Source: Pseudomonas sp. ML2-2023-3 (lineage in GTDB: Bacteria > Pseudomonadota > Gammaproteobacteria > Pseudomonadales > Pseudomonadaceae). Taken from it: a DNA stretch of 64,000 bases. This document shows, piece by piece, positions 17,327 through 26,825 of the stretch. The stretch spans positions 4,188,501 to 4,252,500 of the forward strand of contig NZ_CP146343.1 of the NCBI RefSeq assembly GCF_037055275.1. The letters run 5' to 3'. A model generated the notes under the pieces. That model searched no databases and was not told where the DNA came from. It saw nothing but the letters and a program-made list of their open reading frames with translations. Numbering within the stretch: position 1 is the first letter of the stretch; each line of letters starts with the position of its first letter. The translations under genes were made by a program, and so were the position numbers.

Positions 17327-18322
17327 ATGAAAGCTTACGCCGTACCTTTCGAGAAGTTCGTCAACCTGGCCGATGCCCGCCTGGGCACCAAAATCGTTTC
17401 GGTCACCGATGACTGGTTCGCCGACGCCAACCGCCTGTTCCAGCCGACCCCGGCCGTATGGAAGGAGGGCGTTTTCGATGACAACGGCAAGTGGATGGAC
17501 GGCTGGGAGTCCCGCCGCAAGCGCTTCGAAGGCTATGACAGCGCAGTGATCCGCCTGGGCGTTCCGGGCTCGATCAAGGGTGTGGACATCGACACTTCAT
17601 TCTTCACCGGCAACTTTCCGCCGTCTGCCTCGCTGGAAGCCTGTTTCCTGGCCTCGGGCGAACCCAACGAAAACACCCAGTGGGTTGAAGTGCTGTCGGC
17701 TGTCGAGCTGCAAGGCAACAGCCATCACTACCACGAAATCAGCAATGACCAGGCCTTCAGCCACCTGCGCTTCAACATCTACCCGGATGGCGGCGTAGCG
17801 CGTCTGCGCGTGTATGGCGTGCCGTTCCGTGACTGGTCGGCAGTGGGTGACAACGAGCAGATCGACCTGGCAGCCGCCCTCAACGGTGGCCGCGCCCTCG
17901 CCTGCTCCGACGAGCACTTCGGCCGCATGAGCAACATCCTCAACCCGGGCCGCGGCATCAACATGGGCGACGGTTGGGAAACCGCACGCCGCCGTACTCC
18001 GGGCAATGACTGGGTCATCGTGGCGCTGGGCCATGCAGGCGAGATTGAAAAAATCATCGTCGACACCCTGCACTTCAAAGGCAACTACCCCGACAGCTGC
18101 TCGATCCAGGGCGCGTTCGTCAAGGGCGGTACCGACAGCCAGATCGAAACCCAGTCGCTGTTCTGGCGTGAGCTGCTGCCGAGTCAAAAAATGGAAATGC
18201 ACGCTGAGCACACCTACAGCGAGCAACTCAAAAACCTCGGCCCGATTACCCATATTCGCCTGAACCTGTTCCCGGACGGTGGTGTAAGCCGCATTCGCGT
18301 ACTGGGCAAAGTAGCGAAGTAA
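17327..18322 (+). CDS. alc: Allantoicase
   Basis: Allantoicase hydrolyses allantoate to ureidoglycolate and urea in the cytosol. At 331 residues it has the usual two-fold repeated beta-sandwich: [20 protein letters not shown] in the first half is mirrored by [20 protein letters not shown] in the second, and each repeat continues into a [13 protein letters not shown] or [17 protein letters not shown] segment. An AAGAAG ribosome site precedes the ATG. Confidence 0.96.
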   Translation: MKAYAVPFEKFVNLADARLGTKIVSVTDDWFADANRLFQPTPAVWKEGVFDDNGKWMDGWESRRKRFEGYDSAVIRLGVPGSIKGVDIDTSFFTGNFPPSASLEACFLASGEPNENTQWVEVLSAVELQGNSHHYHEISNDQAFSHLRFNIYPDGGVARLRVYGVPFRDWSAVGDNEQIDLAAALNGGRALACSDEHFGRMSNILNPGRGINMGDGWETARRRTPGNDWVIVALGHAGEIEKIIVDTLHFKGNYPDSCSIQGAFVKGGTDSQIETQSLFWRELLPSQKMEMHAEHTYSEQLKNLGPITHIRLNLFPDGGVSRIRVLGKVAK

Positions 18323-18331
18323 TGCTGAGCC

Positions 18332-18403
18332 TGTAGTCGCTGCCGCAGGCTGCGAAGGGTTGCGGAGCAACCCGTTATCTCACTCGCAGCCTGCGGCAGC
18401 GAC
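18332..18403. repeat. Family-B intergenic palindrome
   Basis: GTAGTCGCTGCCGCAGGCTG at the left pairs with GCAGCCTGCGGCAGCGAC at the right, enclosing a smaller hairpin (GGGTTGC/GCAACCC). It lies between alc and allA within the likely operon. Confidence 0.88.
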
Positions 18404-18452
18404 AACAAAAGCAACACGATGACCTGACAGAAACCCGAATAAGAAGACCACC

Positions 18453-18956
18453 ATGCGCACATTGATGATTGAACCGCTGACCAAAGAAGCCTTCGCCCCT
18501 TTCGGCGATGTGATTGAAACCGATGGCAGCGACCACTTCATGATCAATAACGGTTCGACCATGCGCTTTCACCGTCTGGCAGAAGTCGAAACGGCTACGC
18601 CAGAAGACAAGGCGATCATCAGCATTTTCCGCGCCGAGGCGCAGGACATGCCATTTACCGTTCGCATGCTGGAGCGCCATCCGCTGGGCAGCCAGGCGTT
18701 TATACCGCTGCTCGGCAACCCCTTTCTGATCGTGGTCGCGCCACTTGGCGATGAACCTGTATCAGGCTTGGTCCGCGCCTTTGTCAGTAATGGCAGGCAG
18801 GGCATTAATTACCATCGCGGCGTTTGGCACCATCCGGTGCTGACGATCGAAAAGCGGGATGACTTCCTGGTGGTTGATCGCAGTGGCACAGGCAATAACT
18901 GCGATGAGCATTTCTTTAAAGAGGATCAGTTGCTGTTCCTCGCCCCCCACCAATAA
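18453..18956 (+). CDS. allA: Ureidoglycolate lyase
   Basis: Cupin-fold enzyme that splits ureidoglycolate into glyoxylate and urea. The 167-residue length is typical. Family segments include MRTLMIEPLTKEAFAPFGDV, MLERHPLGSQAFIPL and INYHRGVWHHPVLTI. It feeds glyoxylate to the gcl pathway found about 9 kb downstream. Confidence 0.95.
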   Translation: MRTLMIEPLTKEAFAPFGDVIETDGSDHFMINNGSTMRFHRLAEVETATPEDKAIISIFRAEAQDMPFTVRMLERHPLGSQAFIPLLGNPFLIVVAPLGDEPVSGLVRAFVSNGRQGINYHRGVWHHPVLTIEKRDDFLVVDRSGTGNNCDEHFFKEDQLLFLAPHQ

Positions 18957-19004
18957 GAGAAGGTCCAACACTCATAAAAGAGTGACGGGCAAGAGGTAAA
19001 GACT

Positions 19005-20294
19005 GTGGAAGCACATCTAATGGAATGGCTGAATCTGAGCGTGCGCTGGATTCATATGATCACTGGTGTGGCCTGGATCGGCGCATCGTTTTATTTCGTC
19101 TGGCTGGAGAACAATCTCAACCGTGCCAACCCCAAGGATGGCCTGGCAGGCGATCTATGGGCGATTCACGGCGGAGGCATTTACCACCTCGAAAAATACA
19201 AGCTGGCCCCACCCACCATGCCGGAAAACCTGCACTGGTTTAAATGGGAAGCCTATTTCACCTGGATGTCAGGCATCGCCCTGCTCTGCCTGGTCTTCTA
19301 CTTCAACCCCGCGCTGTACCTGATTGCTCCCGGCAGCAGCCTGAGCGGTCCCGAAGCAGTGGCCATCGGGATCGGTTCGCTGATCGCCGGCTGGTTCATT
19401 TACGACTTTCTCTGCGACTCCGCCCTGGGCAAGCGCCCGGCGTTGCTCGGTTTCGTCCTGTTTGTGTTGCTGGTTGCGGCAGCGTTCGGCCTGAGCAAGG
19501 TGTTCAGCGGGCGCGGTGCTTACCTGCATGTGGGCGCCATTATCGGCACCATCATGGTCGGTAACGTGTTCCGCACCATCATGCCCGCACAACGCGCTCT
19601 GGTAGCCGCGATCAAGGAAGGCCGCAGCCCCGATCCAGCCCTTCCGGCCAAAGGACTGCTGCGTTCGCGACACAACAACTACTTCACCTTGCCGGTGCTG
19701 TTCATCATGATCAGCAACCACTTCCCGAGCACCTATGGCAGCCAGTACAACTGGCTGATCCTGGCCGGGATTGCGGTGCTGGCGGTGTTGGTGCGTCATT
19801 ACTTCAACACCCGTCACGACAGCCACAAATATGCCTGGACCTTGCCTGTGGCAGCGCTGGGCATGATCTGCCTGGCTTACGTCACCGGGCCAAAACCGGT
19901 GTCGACCGCGCCCGAAACGGCCAAGGTCATCAAGTACCAGCCGCTTCCAGAAACCGCGCTGGGCGGTGTCAAAGCCGCGGATGCTCCGGCCCCGGTCACC
20001 GCGCCCGCTGCCCCGGCAGCACCGGTGGCCACCATCGATTTCGAGAAGGTCCATTCGGTGATCCAGGAACGCTGCACGGTCTGTCATTCCGCCACCCCTA
20101 CCAGCCCGCTGTTCAGTGCAGCCCCGGCAGGCGTGATGTTCGACACCGCGCAGCAGATCAAGCTCATGGCCCCACGTATTCAGGCCCAGGCCGTCGCCAC
20201 CCCGATCATGCCGCTGGGCAACATCACCCAGATGACCCAGCAGGAACGTGACCTGATTGGCGCCTGGATCAGTGCGGGAGCCCAGACCAACTGA
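19005..20294 (+). CDS. puuD: Membrane urate oxidase/hydroxylase with cytochrome c domain
   Basis: Protein of 429 residues that oxidises urate to 5-hydroxyisourate in bacteria lacking soluble uricase. The first ~310 residues have about eight membrane segments and match the urate oxidase N-terminal domain (LSVRWIHMITGVAWIGASFY). After an Ala/Pro-rich linker comes a periplasmic cytochrome c domain with the heme motif Cys357-Thr-Val-Cys360-His361. Electrons presumably pass to the respiratory chain, so no peroxide is made. Start is a GTG at 19005; an in-frame ATG at 19020 (MEWLNLSVRW) is also possible. Position between allA and the permease supports the role. Confidence 0.92.
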   Translation: MEAHLMEWLNLSVRWIHMITGVAWIGASFYFVWLENNLNRANPKDGLAGDLWAIHGGGIYHLEKYKLAPPTMPENLHWFKWEAYFTWMSGIALLCLVFYFNPALYLIAPGSSLSGPEAVAIGIGSLIAGWFIYDFLCDSALGKRPALLGFVLFVLLVAAAFGLSKVFSGRGAYLHVGAIIGTIMVGNVFRTIMPAQRALVAAIKEGRSPDPALPAKGLLRSRHNNYFTLPVLFIMISNHFPSTYGSQYNWLILAGIAVLAVLVRHYFNTRHDSHKYAWTLPVAALGMICLAYVTGPKPVSTAPETAKVIKYQPLPETALGGVKAADAPAPVTAPAAPAAPVATIDFEKVHSVIQERCTVCHSATPTSPLFSAAPAGVMFDTAQQIKLMAPRIQAQAVATPIMPLGNITQMTQQERDLIGAWISAGAQTN

Positions 20295-20302
20295 TGCACA
20301 TA

Positions 20303-20335
20303 CTTTGCGGGCGCAGCCTGGTTGCGCCCGCAAGT
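20303..20335 (+). terminator. Stem-loop after puuD
   Basis: TGCGGGCGCA (20306-20315) pairs perfectly with TGCGCCCGCA (20323-20332). No T-tract follows, so it may only stabilise the upstream mRNA. Confidence 0.5.
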
Positions 20336-20379
20336 ACACACCACTAGCTCACAACAATAAAAAATGACCGAGGTGTTGC

Positions 20380-21744
20380 ATGTCCGATTTAACCGAACCG
20401 CGCATACCCGCCATAACCGCGCCGCCCCCGCTGGCGCGGCTACCCATGCTGCAACTGATCCTGGTCGGTTTGCAGCATGTGCTGCTGATGTATGGCGGCG
20501 CCGTGGCCGTGCCGCTGATCATCGGACAGGCCGCAGGCCTGAGTCGGGAAGAAATCGCCTTTTTGATCAACGCCGACCTGCTGGTGGCGGGTGTCGCCAC
20601 CATCGTGCAATCGTTGGGGATCGGCCCCATGGGTATTCGCATGCCGGTCATGATGGGGGCCAGCTTTGCGGCCGTCGGCAGTATGGTGGCAATGGCCGGG
20701 ATGCCGGGCATCGGCCTGACCGGGATCTTCGGCGCGACCATCGCCGCAGGCTTTTTCGGGATGATCATTGCGCCGTTCATGTCCAAGGTGGTTCGCTTCT
20801 TTCCACCCCTGGTCACCGGCACCGTGATTACATCGATCGGCCTGTCCCTGTTCCCCGTTGCGGTCAACTGGGCCGGTGGCGGCAGTGCTGCTGCGCAGTT
20901 CGGTTCCCCGACGTACCTGGCCATTGCGGCACTGGTGCTGGGAACCATCCTGCTGATCAACCGCTTCATGCGTGGCTTCTGGGTCAACATTTCGGTATTG
21001 ATCGGCATGGCCCTGGGCTATGTCCTGTCAGGCGCCATTGGCATGGTCGACCTCTCCGGCCTGGACAACACCCCCTGGCTTCAGGTCGTCACGCCGCTGC
21101 ACTTCGGCATGCCGGAATTTCATCTGGCCCCGATCCTCTCGATGTGCCTGGTGGTGGTGATCATTTTTGTCGAGTCCACCGGGATGTTCCTGGCACTGGG
21201 CAAAATCACCGACCAGGAAGTCACTCCACGCATGCTGCGTCGCGGCTTGCTGTGTGATGCCGGGGCGTCGTTCATTGCAGGTTTCTTCAACACCTTTACC
21301 CACTCCTCATTCGCCCAGAACATTGGTCTGGTACAGATGACCGGCGTGCGTTGCCGCTCGGTGACGATCATGGCCGGTGTCTTTCTGATCACCCTGAGCC
21401 TGCTGCCCAAGGCGGCGTATCTGGTGGCCTCGATTCCGCCTGCAGTTTTGGGTGGCGCCGCCATCGCCATGTTCGGCATGGTCGCGGCCACAGGCATCAA
21501 GATCCTCCAGGAAGCCGACATTGCCGACCGCCGCAATCAATTGCTGGTGGCCGTCAGCATCGGCATGGGCCTGATCCCGGTGGTACGCCCCGAGTTCTTC
21601 GCCCACCTGCCACTGTGGATGGACCCCATCACCCACAGCGGCATCGCCATGGCCGCCGTCAGCGCGGTATGCCTGAACCTGATGTTCAACGTACTGGGCG
21701 GCGCCGAGCGCGCAGCCATGAGCGGGCACGTGCATCAGCACTGA
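20380..21744 (+). CDS. Xanthine/urate-type permease (NCS2)
   Basis: Inner-membrane symporter of 454 residues with about fourteen hydrophobic segments. Family features include LILVGLQHVLLMYGGAVAVP near residue 28, the loop VESTGMFLALGKIT in the middle and FNTFTHSSFAQNIGLVQMTG, the nucleobase-ascorbate-transporter-type motif. It belongs to the uracil-xanthine permease group; its place at the end of the urate cluster suggests urate or xanthine as substrate (inference). Confidence 0.92.
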   Translation: MSDLTEPRIPAITAPPPLARLPMLQLILVGLQHVLLMYGGAVAVPLIIGQAAGLSREEIAFLINADLLVAGVATIVQSLGIGPMGIRMPVMMGASFAAVGSMVAMAGMPGIGLTGIFGATIAAGFFGMIIAPFMSKVVRFFPPLVTGTVITSIGLSLFPVAVNWAGGGSAAAQFGSPTYLAIAALVLGTILLINRFMRGFWVNISVLIGMALGYVLSGAIGMVDLSGLDNTPWLQVVTPLHFGMPEFHLAPILSMCLVVVIIFVESTGMFLALGKITDQEVTPRMLRRGLLCDAGASFIAGFFNTFTHSSFAQNIGLVQMTGVRCRSVTIMAGVFLITLSLLPKAAYLVASIPPAVLGGAAIAMFGMVAATGIKILQEADIADRRNQLLVAVSIGMGLIPVVRPEFFAHLPLWMDPITHSGIAMAAVSAVCLNLMFNVLGGAERAAMSGHVHQH

Positions 21745-21834
21745 CCTGTGGGAGCGGGGTTGCTCGCGATCGGATCACCGCGGTTTACCTGAACAACCGC
21801 AGTGCCTGAGTCGCGAGCAACCCCGCTCCCACAG
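21745..21834. repeat. REP-like palindrome, family A (variant)
   Basis: Left arm CTGTGGGAGCGGGGTTGCTC and right arm GAGCAACCCCGCTCCCACAG form a long inverted repeat. It differs from other copies by GGGGTT in place of GGGCTT, with the change kept complementary on both arms. Confidence 0.88.
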
Positions 21835-21879
21835 ATTTGCCAGCATCTGACACAAAACAATAATAAAAGGGAGTTATCC

Positions 21880-22665
21880 ATGAACTGCAAACACTGGGGC
21901 GTCACGCTCGCGGGTGGGTTTCTGGCTGCCAGCCAGGCAATGGCGGGGGATCTGTTTCTGTGGCAAACCAACAGCCTGACTTACCTGTACGGCAAGAATT
22001 TCGCGATCAACCCTTCGATCCAGCAAACCGTCACTTTCGAACATGCCGACAAATGGAAATACGGCGACAACTTCCTGTTTGTCGACCGCATTTTCTACAA
22101 CGGCAAGGATGACCCCAACAAAGGCCCGCACACCTACTACGGCGAGTTCAGCCCACGCCTGTCGTTCGGCAAGATCTTCGACCGCACGCTTGAGTACGGC
22201 CCGATCAAGGACGTGCTGCTGGCCATGACCTATGAGTACGGCGAAGGCGACAGCGAGGCGTATCTGATCGGCCCCGGCTTTGATCTGGCGGTGCCGGGCT
22301 TTAACTACTTCACCCTTAATTTCTATCGTCGTCATACCGAAGGGCCGCGCCCTGGTACCGGGGTTTGGCAGATCACCCCGTCGTTTTCCTACACCATCCC
22401 CATGGGCCGTTCCAACCTGCTGATCGACGGCTACATGGACTGGGTGGTGGACAATGACCAGAACTCACGCGGCACCTATCACGCCAACCTGCACTTCAAC
22501 CCCCAGATCAAATATGACCTGGGCAAGGCCCTGAACCTGGGTGAAAAACAGCTGTATGTCGGTATTGAATACAGCTACTGGAAGGACAAGTACGGCATCG
22601 AAAGCAGCAGCCGCCTGGACACCAACCAGAACACCGCCAGCGCCCTGATCAAAGTCCACTTTTAA
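21880..22665 (+). CDS. Tsx-like outer-membrane channel, paralogue 1
   Basis: Protein of 261 residues with a signal peptide (MNCKHWGVTLAGGFLAASQA, cleavage after AMA) and a C-terminus ending in Phe, as expected for an outer-membrane beta-barrel. It resembles the nucleoside-specific channel-forming (Tsx) family, with repeated aromatic beta-strand motifs such as TYYGEFSPRLSFGKIF. Following the purine permeases it may let nucleosides or purines enter. A second copy lies 247 bp downstream. GGGAG precedes the ATG. Confidence 0.85.
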   Translation: MNCKHWGVTLAGGFLAASQAMAGDLFLWQTNSLTYLYGKNFAINPSIQQTVTFEHADKWKYGDNFLFVDRIFYNGKDDPNKGPHTYYGEFSPRLSFGKIFDRTLEYGPIKDVLLAMTYEYGEGDSEAYLIGPGFDLAVPGFNYFTLNFYRRHTEGPRPGTGVWQITPSFSYTIPMGRSNLLIDGYMDWVVDNDQNSRGTYHANLHFNPQIKYDLGKALNLGEKQLYVGIEYSYWKDKYGIESSSRLDTNQNTASALIKVHF

Positions 22666-22680
22666 GTTAAAGACAGTGCA

Positions 22681-22717
22681 CGCTCTGTTGTCCCTCACCC
22701 AGGGTGATAACAGAGCG
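22681..22717 (+). terminator. Stem-loop between the two Tsx-like genes
   Basis: CGCTCTGTT pairs with AACAGAGCG, with an inner CCCT/AGGG pairing. It lies 15 bases after the first Tsx-like gene; without a T-tract it may be a partial terminator. Confidence 0.5.
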
Positions 22718-22912
22718 CTTGAGTGCAAACGCCTGAGCCAGTATTCTCCGCGCCCGCTCGAACGCCAGTAATATTTAAAGTTGACTCAAGAGGCAACTTT
22801 AAACCTTTAAATCAAAGGCTTACTGACTGTTTTAAAGCACGGACCAAGGCGCCAATACAGAGCGCCACGTTCTCACTACTGCACGACTTTTTACTTTTTT
22901 GGAGCTAACCGA

Positions 22913-23698
22913 ATGAAGCGCACTCTTACCAGCCTGATGCTTGCGGGGAGCATGTTGGGCGGGGCTCCGGCAGTCGCCGGCGACCTGCTGCAATGGCAAA
23001 CCAACAGCCTGACTTACTTGTATGGCAAGGACTTCCAGGTCAATCCAAAGATTCAGCAAACCCTCACCTTCGAGCATGCTGACAGCTGGAAGTACGGCGA
23101 TAACTTCTTCTTCCTCGACCGCATTTTCTACAACGGCAAAGAAGACGGTAACGTTGGCCCGAACACCTATTACGGCGAGTTCACGCCTCGTTTGTCGTTC
23201 GGCAAAATCTTCGACCAGAAGTTTGAATTTGGCCCGATCAAAGACGTGCTGCTGGCCATGACTTACGAGTTTGGCGAAGGCGACACCGAGGCCTACCTGA
23301 TCGGCCCGGGTTTCGACCTGAACGTGCCGGGTTTTGACTACTTCCAGTTGAACTTCTACCAGCGCTTCCCTGAAGGCAACCGTGCTGGCAAAGGCGTCTG
23401 GCAGATCACCCCGGTGTGGTCCTACACCCTGCCCCTGGGCAATTCCGATGTGCTGATCGACGGCTACATGGACTGGGTGGTGGACAACGACCAGAACTCA
23501 CGCGGCACCTACCACGCCAACCTGCACTTCAACCCGCAGATCAAATATGACCTGGGCAAGGCATTGAGCTGGGGCGCCAAGCAGTTGTACGTCGGCGTTG
23601 AATACGACTACTGGAAAAACAAGTACGGCATCGAAGACAGCGGTTCATTCAAAACCAACCAGGACACTGCGAGCCTGCTGGTCAAGTACCACTTCTGA
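22913..23698 (+). CDS. Tsx-like outer-membrane channel, paralogue 2
   Basis: Same length (261 residues) as the preceding copy and alike at most positions by eye; long runs such as DGYMDWVVDNDQNSRGTYHA are identical. It has a signal peptide cleaved after AVAG or similar, an acidic barrel surface and a terminal Phe. TTGGAGC precedes the ATG. The 247-bp gap suggests its own promoter. The two genes probably arose by tandem duplication and may differ in substrate. Confidence 0.85.
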   Translation: MKRTLTSLMLAGSMLGGAPAVAGDLLQWQTNSLTYLYGKDFQVNPKIQQTLTFEHADSWKYGDNFFFLDRIFYNGKEDGNVGPNTYYGEFTPRLSFGKIFDQKFEFGPIKDVLLAMTYEFGEGDTEAYLIGPGFDLNVPGFDYFQLNFYQRFPEGNRAGKGVWQITPVWSYTLPLGNSDVLIDGYMDWVVDNDQNSRGTYHANLHFNPQIKYDLGKALSWGAKQLYVGVEYDYWKNKYGIEDSGSFKTNQDTASLLVKYHF

Positions 23699-23717
23699 TG
23701 CGCGAGCCCCGGGCGCC

Positions 23718-24320
23718 TTATCGCGCCTGGGGCACCTGCAACAAACCCCGCAGCATCAGGTCCAGACTGTCCAGCGCAGCCGCCAGACGCTGCGGCGGGT
23801 TGTCGGCCTCGGCAATCCAGAACGACGCATCCATCAAGCCGCCCTGAATCAGGCGCGCCAACGCCTCGGGGTCGGTGCGTTGAATCACGTGTGTATCCAT
23901 CAAGCCCTGCAGCATCGCCGCCATCGACAGACAGCACACTGACTGAGTGTTCTGCACGTATTGCGAGCCCAGCACCGAAGGCGCATCCCGCAACAAAATA
24001 CGCTGCACTTCGATTTGCAGAGCCATCTCCAGATACAGCCGGCACTGATCCTGAAACCCTTGCCACTGGCTGTCGGCTTGCTCAAGCACCTGAGCCAGTT
24101 GCGCATCCAGCTCGGCATCGATTTGCTGGGCCACCGCCTGAAACAAACCCTTCTTGTCACCGAAATGGTGATACAGCGCGCCGCGCGTCAAGCCCACCGA
24201 AGCCGTCAACTCATCCATCGAGGTCTGGGCGTAGCCCACCGAACCAAAGGCCAGCCGTGCAGCTTCAAGCAGCTTGCCACGGGTTTCTTCGATCATTTGC
24301 GACCGCGCTTTGGGCGCCAT
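23718..24320 (-). CDS. TetR-family repressor
   Basis: Repressor of 200 residues with an N-terminal helix-turn-helix at about residues 11-56 (ETRGKLLEAARLAFGSVGYA, then TSVGLTRGALYHHFGDKKGL in family pattern). The ATG at 24320 (MAPKARSQMIEET) is preferred to an upstream start at 24347. It is divergent from the MFS gene, and several copies of ACATACG in inverted orientation lie between them, so it likely represses that exporter and itself. Ligand unknown. Confidence 0.88.
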   Translation of the reverse strand: MAPKARSQMIEETRGKLLEAARLAFGSVGYAQTSMDELTASVGLTRGALYHHFGDKKGLFQAVAQQIDAELDAQLAQVLEQADSQWQGFQDQCRLYLEMALQIEVQRILLRDAPSVLGSQYVQNTQSVCCLSMAAMLQGLMDTHVIQRTDPEALARLIQGGLMDASFWIAEADNPPQRLAAALDSLDLMLRGLLQVPQAR

Positions 24321-24350
24321 GCCTGCCACCTTTAATTTGGGATACACGAC

Positions 24351-24370
24351 GTATGTTAATTGACATACGC
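24351..24370. promoter_or_regulatory. Inverted CGTATGT/ACATACG pair
   Basis: CGTATGT, six bases, then ACATACG, just upstream of the TetR start. The arms match those of the perfect palindrome at 24388, so this is a candidate second operator. Confidence 0.5.
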
Positions 24371-24387
24371 CATGTATGCGTATATTT

Positions 24388-24408
24388 CTACATACGCCGC
24401 GTATGTAG
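24388..24408. promoter_or_regulatory. Palindromic TetR operator candidate
   Basis: CTACATACG and CGTATGTAG pair perfectly around CCG. It lies in the 232-bp gap between the TetR and MFS genes. Confidence 0.62.
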
Positions 24409-24422
24409 CATTCACGAAAATA

Positions 24423-24515
24423 TGTAGTCGCTGCCGCAGGCTGCGAAGGGAGCCGCGGAGCGTTTTGGAAAACGGGTTGCAGAGCAACCCTTCGCAGCCT
24501 GCGGCAGCGACTACA
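24423..24515. repeat. Family-B intergenic palindrome, full length
   Basis: GTAGTCGCTGCCGCAGGCTG at the left and its complement CAGCCTGCGGCAGCGACTAC at the right, with a nested GGGTTGC/GCAACCC hairpin. It lies between the TetR operator and the MFS start. Confidence 0.9.
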
Positions 24516-24552
24516 GAATCAAAGTGTGTCCACCCAATGTTCCGGAGCTTGT

Positions 24553-25755
24553 ATGGCTAACCCTTATCGCGAGATTTTCAGCGCCCCCGGCACCAAGGCT
24601 TTCAGCGGCGCGGGCCTGATCGCACGGATGCCGATATCCATGGTCGGCATCGGCATAATCACCATGCTTGCGCAGTTGCAGGGCTCCTATTGGCTGGCCG
24701 GCGGCGTGGCCGCCACCTTTGCCCTGGCCACTGCCCTGCTGGCGCCGCAGATCTCACGCTGGGTCGACCGCTACGGCCAGAGCCGTATCCTGCCAGGCGT
24801 CACCGCCATTGGCGTCAGCGGCCTGCTGGCCCTGCTGCTGTGCAGCCACTTTGGCGCGCCGGACTGGACGCTGTTTGTGTTCGCCGCACTGTCGGGCTGC
24901 ATGCCCAGCATGTCGGCGATGGTCCGGGCACGCTGGACCGAGCTGTACCGCGGCTCGCCCAAATTGCACACCGCGTTTTCATTCGAGTCGGTACTCGATG
25001 AGGTCAGCTTCATTATCGGCCCGCCGATTTCCGTAGGCCTGAGCGTCGCCCTGTTCCCCCAGGCCGGGCCACTGGCGGCAGCCATCCTGCTGGCCATTGG
25101 CGTCAGCGTGTTTGTGCTGCAACGCAAAACCGAACCTCCGGTACATCCGCGCAGCAACGAACACGGTGGCAGCGTACTGCGCCAGGGCGCCGTGGTGATC
25201 CTGCTGCTGGCCTTGCTTGGGCTGGGGACGATTGTAGGCACAGTGGACGTGGTCAGCGTGGCCTTTGCCCAGCAACAGGGCCAGCCTGCGGCTGCCAGCA
25301 TCGTACTGTCGATGTACGCCTTCGGTTCCTGTGTCGCCGGGCTGATCTTCGGCACGCTCAAACTGAACATGCCGCTGCCCAAACTGTTTGTGCTGGGGGC
25401 ACTGGCCACATCGGTCACGATGGTGCCACTGATGTGGGTCGACAGCGTCGCCACGCTGGCCTTGGGGATGCTGGTCGCCGGGCTGTTTTTTGCGCCAACC
25501 CTGATCACCGCCATGGGCCTGGTGGAAAACATCGTACCGCCCGCCAAACTGACCGAGGGCCTGACCTGGATGATTACCGGCCTGGGCATGGGGGTTGCCC
25601 TTGGCGCCGTCCTGGGTGGCTGGGTGGTGGACGCTTACGGCGCCCAGGCGGGCTTTACCGTGTCCCTGGCTGCCGGTGGCGTGATGGTGCTGTTCGCCGT
25701 GCTCGGCTACCGCCTGCTGCAGGACAGCACCGTACCCCGCGCCATAGCGGCCTAG
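24553..25755 (+). CDS. MFS transporter, probable exporter
   Basis: Inner-membrane transporter of 400 residues with about twelve hydrophobic segments, starting [20 protein letters not shown]. The ATG at 24553 is preferred to a start nine codons upstream because of its closer CGGAG site. Divergent from a TetR repressor with palindromic operators, it looks like a drug or metabolite efflux pump; the substrate is unknown. Its stop overlaps the stop of the DUF808 gene on the other strand by two bases. Confidence 0.87.
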   Translation: MANPYREIFSAPGTKAFSGAGLIARMPISMVGIGIITMLAQLQGSYWLAGGVAATFALATALLAPQISRWVDRYGQSRILPGVTAIGVSGLLALLLCSHFGAPDWTLFVFAALSGCMPSMSAMVRARWTELYRGSPKLHTAFSFESVLDEVSFIIGPPISVGLSVALFPQAGPLAAAILLAIGVSVFVLQRKTEPPVHPRSNEHGGSVLRQGAVVILLLALLGLGTIVGTVDVVSVAFAQQQGQPAAASIVLSMYAFGSCVAGLIFGTLKLNMPLPKLFVLGALATSVTMVPLMWVDSVATLALGMLVAGLFFAPTLITAMGLVENIVPPAKLTEGLTWMITGLGMGVALGAVLGGWVVDAYGAQAGFTVSLAAGGVMVLFAVLGYRLLQDSTVPRAIAA

Positions 25756-26693
25756 CCTTTGACCGTACGCCAGACCTTGCTCACACCAGACACCACCGCC
25801 AGCACCACTGCGCCGGCAATAATGCCGGCCACGGCGTTGAGCAAGGTCGGCACGATTGCCGAGGCCACGCCCAGCCATTGCGCGCTGCCTTGCGCCACGC
25901 CTTCAACCCAGTGATGCAGCGCCGGCACGCCATGGGTCAGGATGCCGCCGCCGACCATAAACATCGCCGCCGTGCCGATCACTGTCAGGCTTTTCATCAT
26001 GTAAGGCGCAGCGCTCAACACGCCGCGGCCAAAACTGCGCTGGAACCGCGGCCATGCACCGTCGCCGGTTTTTTTGCTCAAGTACAAGCCACCATCGTCG
26101 AGCTTGACGATACCGCCCACCACGCCATAGACGCCGATCGTCATCACAATCGCGATCCCCGACAACACCACCACTTGCTGCATCAGCGGTGACTCGGAGA
26201 CGATTCCCAGGGTGATGGCAATGATTTCGGCCGACAGAATGAAGTCCGTGCGCACTGCGCCCTTGACCTTGTCCTTTTCAAACGCCGCCAGGTCGACTTC
26301 AGCGCCGGCCAGCGACTCTTGCAATGCCTGGCGCTGGTTTTGGGCGTCAGCCTTGCTGTGTGTGAGGCTATGGGCAACCTTCTCAAAACCCTCAAAACAC
26401 AGATATGCACCGCCCACCATCAACAACGGTGTCACCGCCCACGGCGCAAATGCGCTGATGGCCAGTGCTGCGGGCACCAGGATCAGCTTATTGCGAAACG
26501 AGCCCTTGGCCACGGCCCACACCACCGGCAACTCCCGGTCGGCCCGCACGCCCGAGACCTGCTGGGCGTTGAGTGCCAGATCGTCGCCCAGCACCCCGGC
26601 GGTTTTTTTGGCGGCCACTTTAGTCATCAGTGCGACGTCATCGAGCACGGCGGCAATATCGTCGAGCAACATCAGCAAGCTACTGCCAGCCAT
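25752..26693 (-). CDS. DUF808 (YedI-like) inner-membrane protein
   Basis: Protein of 313 residues beginning [20 protein letters not shown], the diagnostic N-terminus of the DUF808/YedI family. [21 protein letters not shown] segment and about four to six hydrophobic segments follow. Function in the family is unknown. The ATG at 26693 is the conserved start; a longer frame to 26816 has no family support. Convergent with the MFS gene, their stops overlapping, and divergent from the second TetR gene. Confidence 0.92.
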   Translation of the reverse strand: MAGSSLLMLLDDIAAVLDDVALMTKVAAKKTAGVLGDDLALNAQQVSGVRADRELPVVWAVAKGSFRNKLILVPAALAISAFAPWAVTPLLMVGGAYLCFEGFEKVAHSLTHSKADAQNQRQALQESLAGAEVDLAAFEKDKVKGAVRTDFILSAEIIAITLGIVSESPLMQQVVVLSGIAIVMTIGVYGVVGGIVKLDDGGLYLSKKTGDGAWPRFQRSFGRGVLSAAPYMMKSLTVIGTAAMFMVGGGILTHGVPALHHWVEGVAQGSAQWLGVASAIVPTLLNAVAGIIAGAVVLAVVSGVSKVWRTVKG

Positions 26694-26825
26694 AGAAAAA
26701 CGTCCTTTGGGATTGAATGGCCACAAGCATAGCGCGTGACAGCCCGAAAGCTGCAATCTTGAGCCACTTGCAAGCCCGGTGCTACCATGCCCGACCGCCC
26801 CAGAAGGCAAGGACATATCGGGTTT

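Noticed and set aside
19269..20339. 356-codon frame antisense to puuD
   Set aside because: Shadow of puuD; no start signal or domain.
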